A stretch of 8,604 nucleotides of DNA, from positions 1-8,604 of the forward strand of contig JBFKPQ010000091.1 of NCBI GenBank assembly GCA_041628225.1, read 5' to 3'. The stretch's first letter is position 1; each line of letters begins with the position of its first letter. The position numbers and the translations under genes were made by a program. Shown in pieces: positions 7,871-8,604 of this stretch. The notes beneath the pieces are model-generated. The model was not told the DNA's origin. It made no database searches and was given only the letters and a program-made list of their open reading frames with translations. This DNA comes from JBFKPQ01 sp041628225 (GTDB lineage Bacteria > Actinomycetota > Acidimicrobiia > Spongiisociales > JAENVV01).

Positions 7871-8604
7871 ATGATCGTTGGATGGCTGGCAGCCGGAGCC
7901 GCCGGGTTGGTCGTCACCATCATCGCCAGCCGGCGTGCCGTCAACCATGCGTCGGCGCTGGCGCTCGGCCTCGGCGTCTCCCCGTTTCTGGTCGGCGTGA
8001 GCCTCATGGCGATCGGCACCGACCTCCCCGAGATGGCCAATTCCGTCGTGGCGTCGGCATCGGGACACGGAGACATCAACCTCGGAGACTCGATCGGATC
8101 GGCGGTCACGCAGCTCACCCTCGTGCTGGGGATCTTGCCGTTCGCGGTCGGATCGTTCGCAGTCGGGCGGCAGCGGGTGCTGTGGGTCGGCCTAGCCACA
8201 ACCGTGGTGTTGGCGCTCGCCGGCATCCTGGCCGGCGACGGACGACTGTCGCGACTCGATGCCGCGCTGCTGGTCGGTTCGTGGGCGCTTGCGACGGTGG
8301 TGCTGTTGACGCGGCGCCACCCCGCCACCGACCCGGCCATGGTCGTGCCGACCGGCCGCGCCGGGCGCCTCATCCTCGCTACGTTGGTCTCGCTGGCGTT
8401 CGTCGGAGGCGGAGCCACCGTCACCGTCACGGCGGTGATCCGCATCGCCGAGTCGTTCGGTGCCCCGGAGTTCCTCGTGAGCTTTTTCGGTCTGGCGATC
8501 GGAACCTCGCTGCCCGAGCTCGTCGTCGACGTTGCGGCACTGCGAGCAGGCGAGCGGGACCTCGCCATCGGGGACGTCTTCGGATCGTCGCTGGTCGACA
8601 GCAC
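7871..8604 (+). CDS. CaCA-family cation exchanger (Na+/Ca2+ exchanger type), 3' end outside window
   Basis: The frame is open from ATG 7871 to the last base (244 codons plus two bases), so the C-terminus is missing. The protein is hydrophobic throughout, with about seven helices visible, and has the inverted pair of alpha repeats of the CaCA superfamily. Alpha-1 runs GVSPFLVGVSLMAIGTDLPE (35-54) then INLGDSIGSAVTQ (69-81). Alpha-2 runs FLVSFFGLAIGTSLPE (201-216) then IGDVFGSSLVDS (233-244). The acidic ion ligands Glu54 and Glu216 are present. Compared with the usual GTSLPE and GNxxGSN patterns, alpha-1 has Asp51 for Ser, Ala78 for Asn and Gln81 for Asn, and alpha-2 has Ser240 for Asn. Family members exchange Na+ or H+ for Ca2+ or other cations; the ion here is uncertain. 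ATG 7871 is the first start after an in-frame TGA at 7850. The GAAGGGG before it is only two bases away, too close for good pairing. Confidence 0.9.
   Translation, partial: MIVGWLAAGAAGLVVTIIASRRAVNHASALALGLGVSPFLVGVSLMAIGTDLPEMANSVVASASGHGDINLGDSIGSAVTQLTLVLGILPFAVGSFAVGRQRVLWVGLATTVVLALAGILAGDGRLSRLDAALLVGSWALATVVLLTRRHPATDPAMVVPTGRAGRLILATLVSLAFVGGGATVTVTAVIRIAESFGAPEFLVSFFGLAIGTSLPELVVDVAALRAGERDLAIGDVFGSSLVDS

Noticed and set aside
7672..8604. A 310-codon - strand open frame at the window end
   Set aside because: It is Ser/Thr/Pro/Arg-rich with no motif, and the + strand frame from 7871 encodes clear CaCA alpha repeats.

Overview
The window comes from a high-GC bacterial chromosome and looks like ordinary, compact, single-strand housekeeping DNA. 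All supported genes lie on the + strand. I infer an actinobacterium, possibly of the Acidimicrobiia type. The reasons are the strong GC bias at third positions, GTG and TTG starts, a Mer-like (F420-type) flavin-dependent oxidoreductase, a PcrA-type UvrD helicase with the C-terminal Tudor-like domain, and a -10 box of the form TAnnnT placed only 8-10 bases before start codons, as in leaderless transcripts. The taxonomic call is inference, not demonstrated. I see no mobile element, CRISPR array, RNA gene or clear terminator.

Layout. Positions 1-1254 hold the end of a GAF-domain protein followed, 12 bases later, by a short membrane-anchored sensor histidine kinase. Positions 1305-3515 hold the UvrD/PcrA helicase, with its own -10-like box. 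Positions 3592-4593 hold a luciferase-like monooxygenase (LLM) family oxidoreductase. Positions 4646-5038 hold a stand-alone cobalamin-binding small subunit of an acyl-CoA mutase, with a leaderless-looking start. Positions 5084-7236 hold sucC and sucD (succinyl-CoA synthetase beta and alpha), overlapping by ATGA. Positions 7238-7819 hold a LysE-family exporter starting one base after sucD. From 7871 to the window end is a truncated cation/Ca2+ exchanger (CaCA) family protein.

How the genes fit together. The B12-binding subunit and sucCD form a plausible functional block: a methylmalonyl-CoA mutase type reaction yields succinyl-CoA, which succinyl-CoA synthetase converts to succinate with formation of a nucleoside triphosphate. 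The mutase large subunit is not in the window. The sensor pair has no response regulator in view. The helicase, LLM enzyme and two transporters have no evident shared pathway.

I found no convincing new multi-gene system. The best second-look items are a SucD whose CoA-binding loop is one residue short and is followed by an insertion of about 19 residues, and a CaCA exchanger with substitutions at usually conserved ion-site positions.
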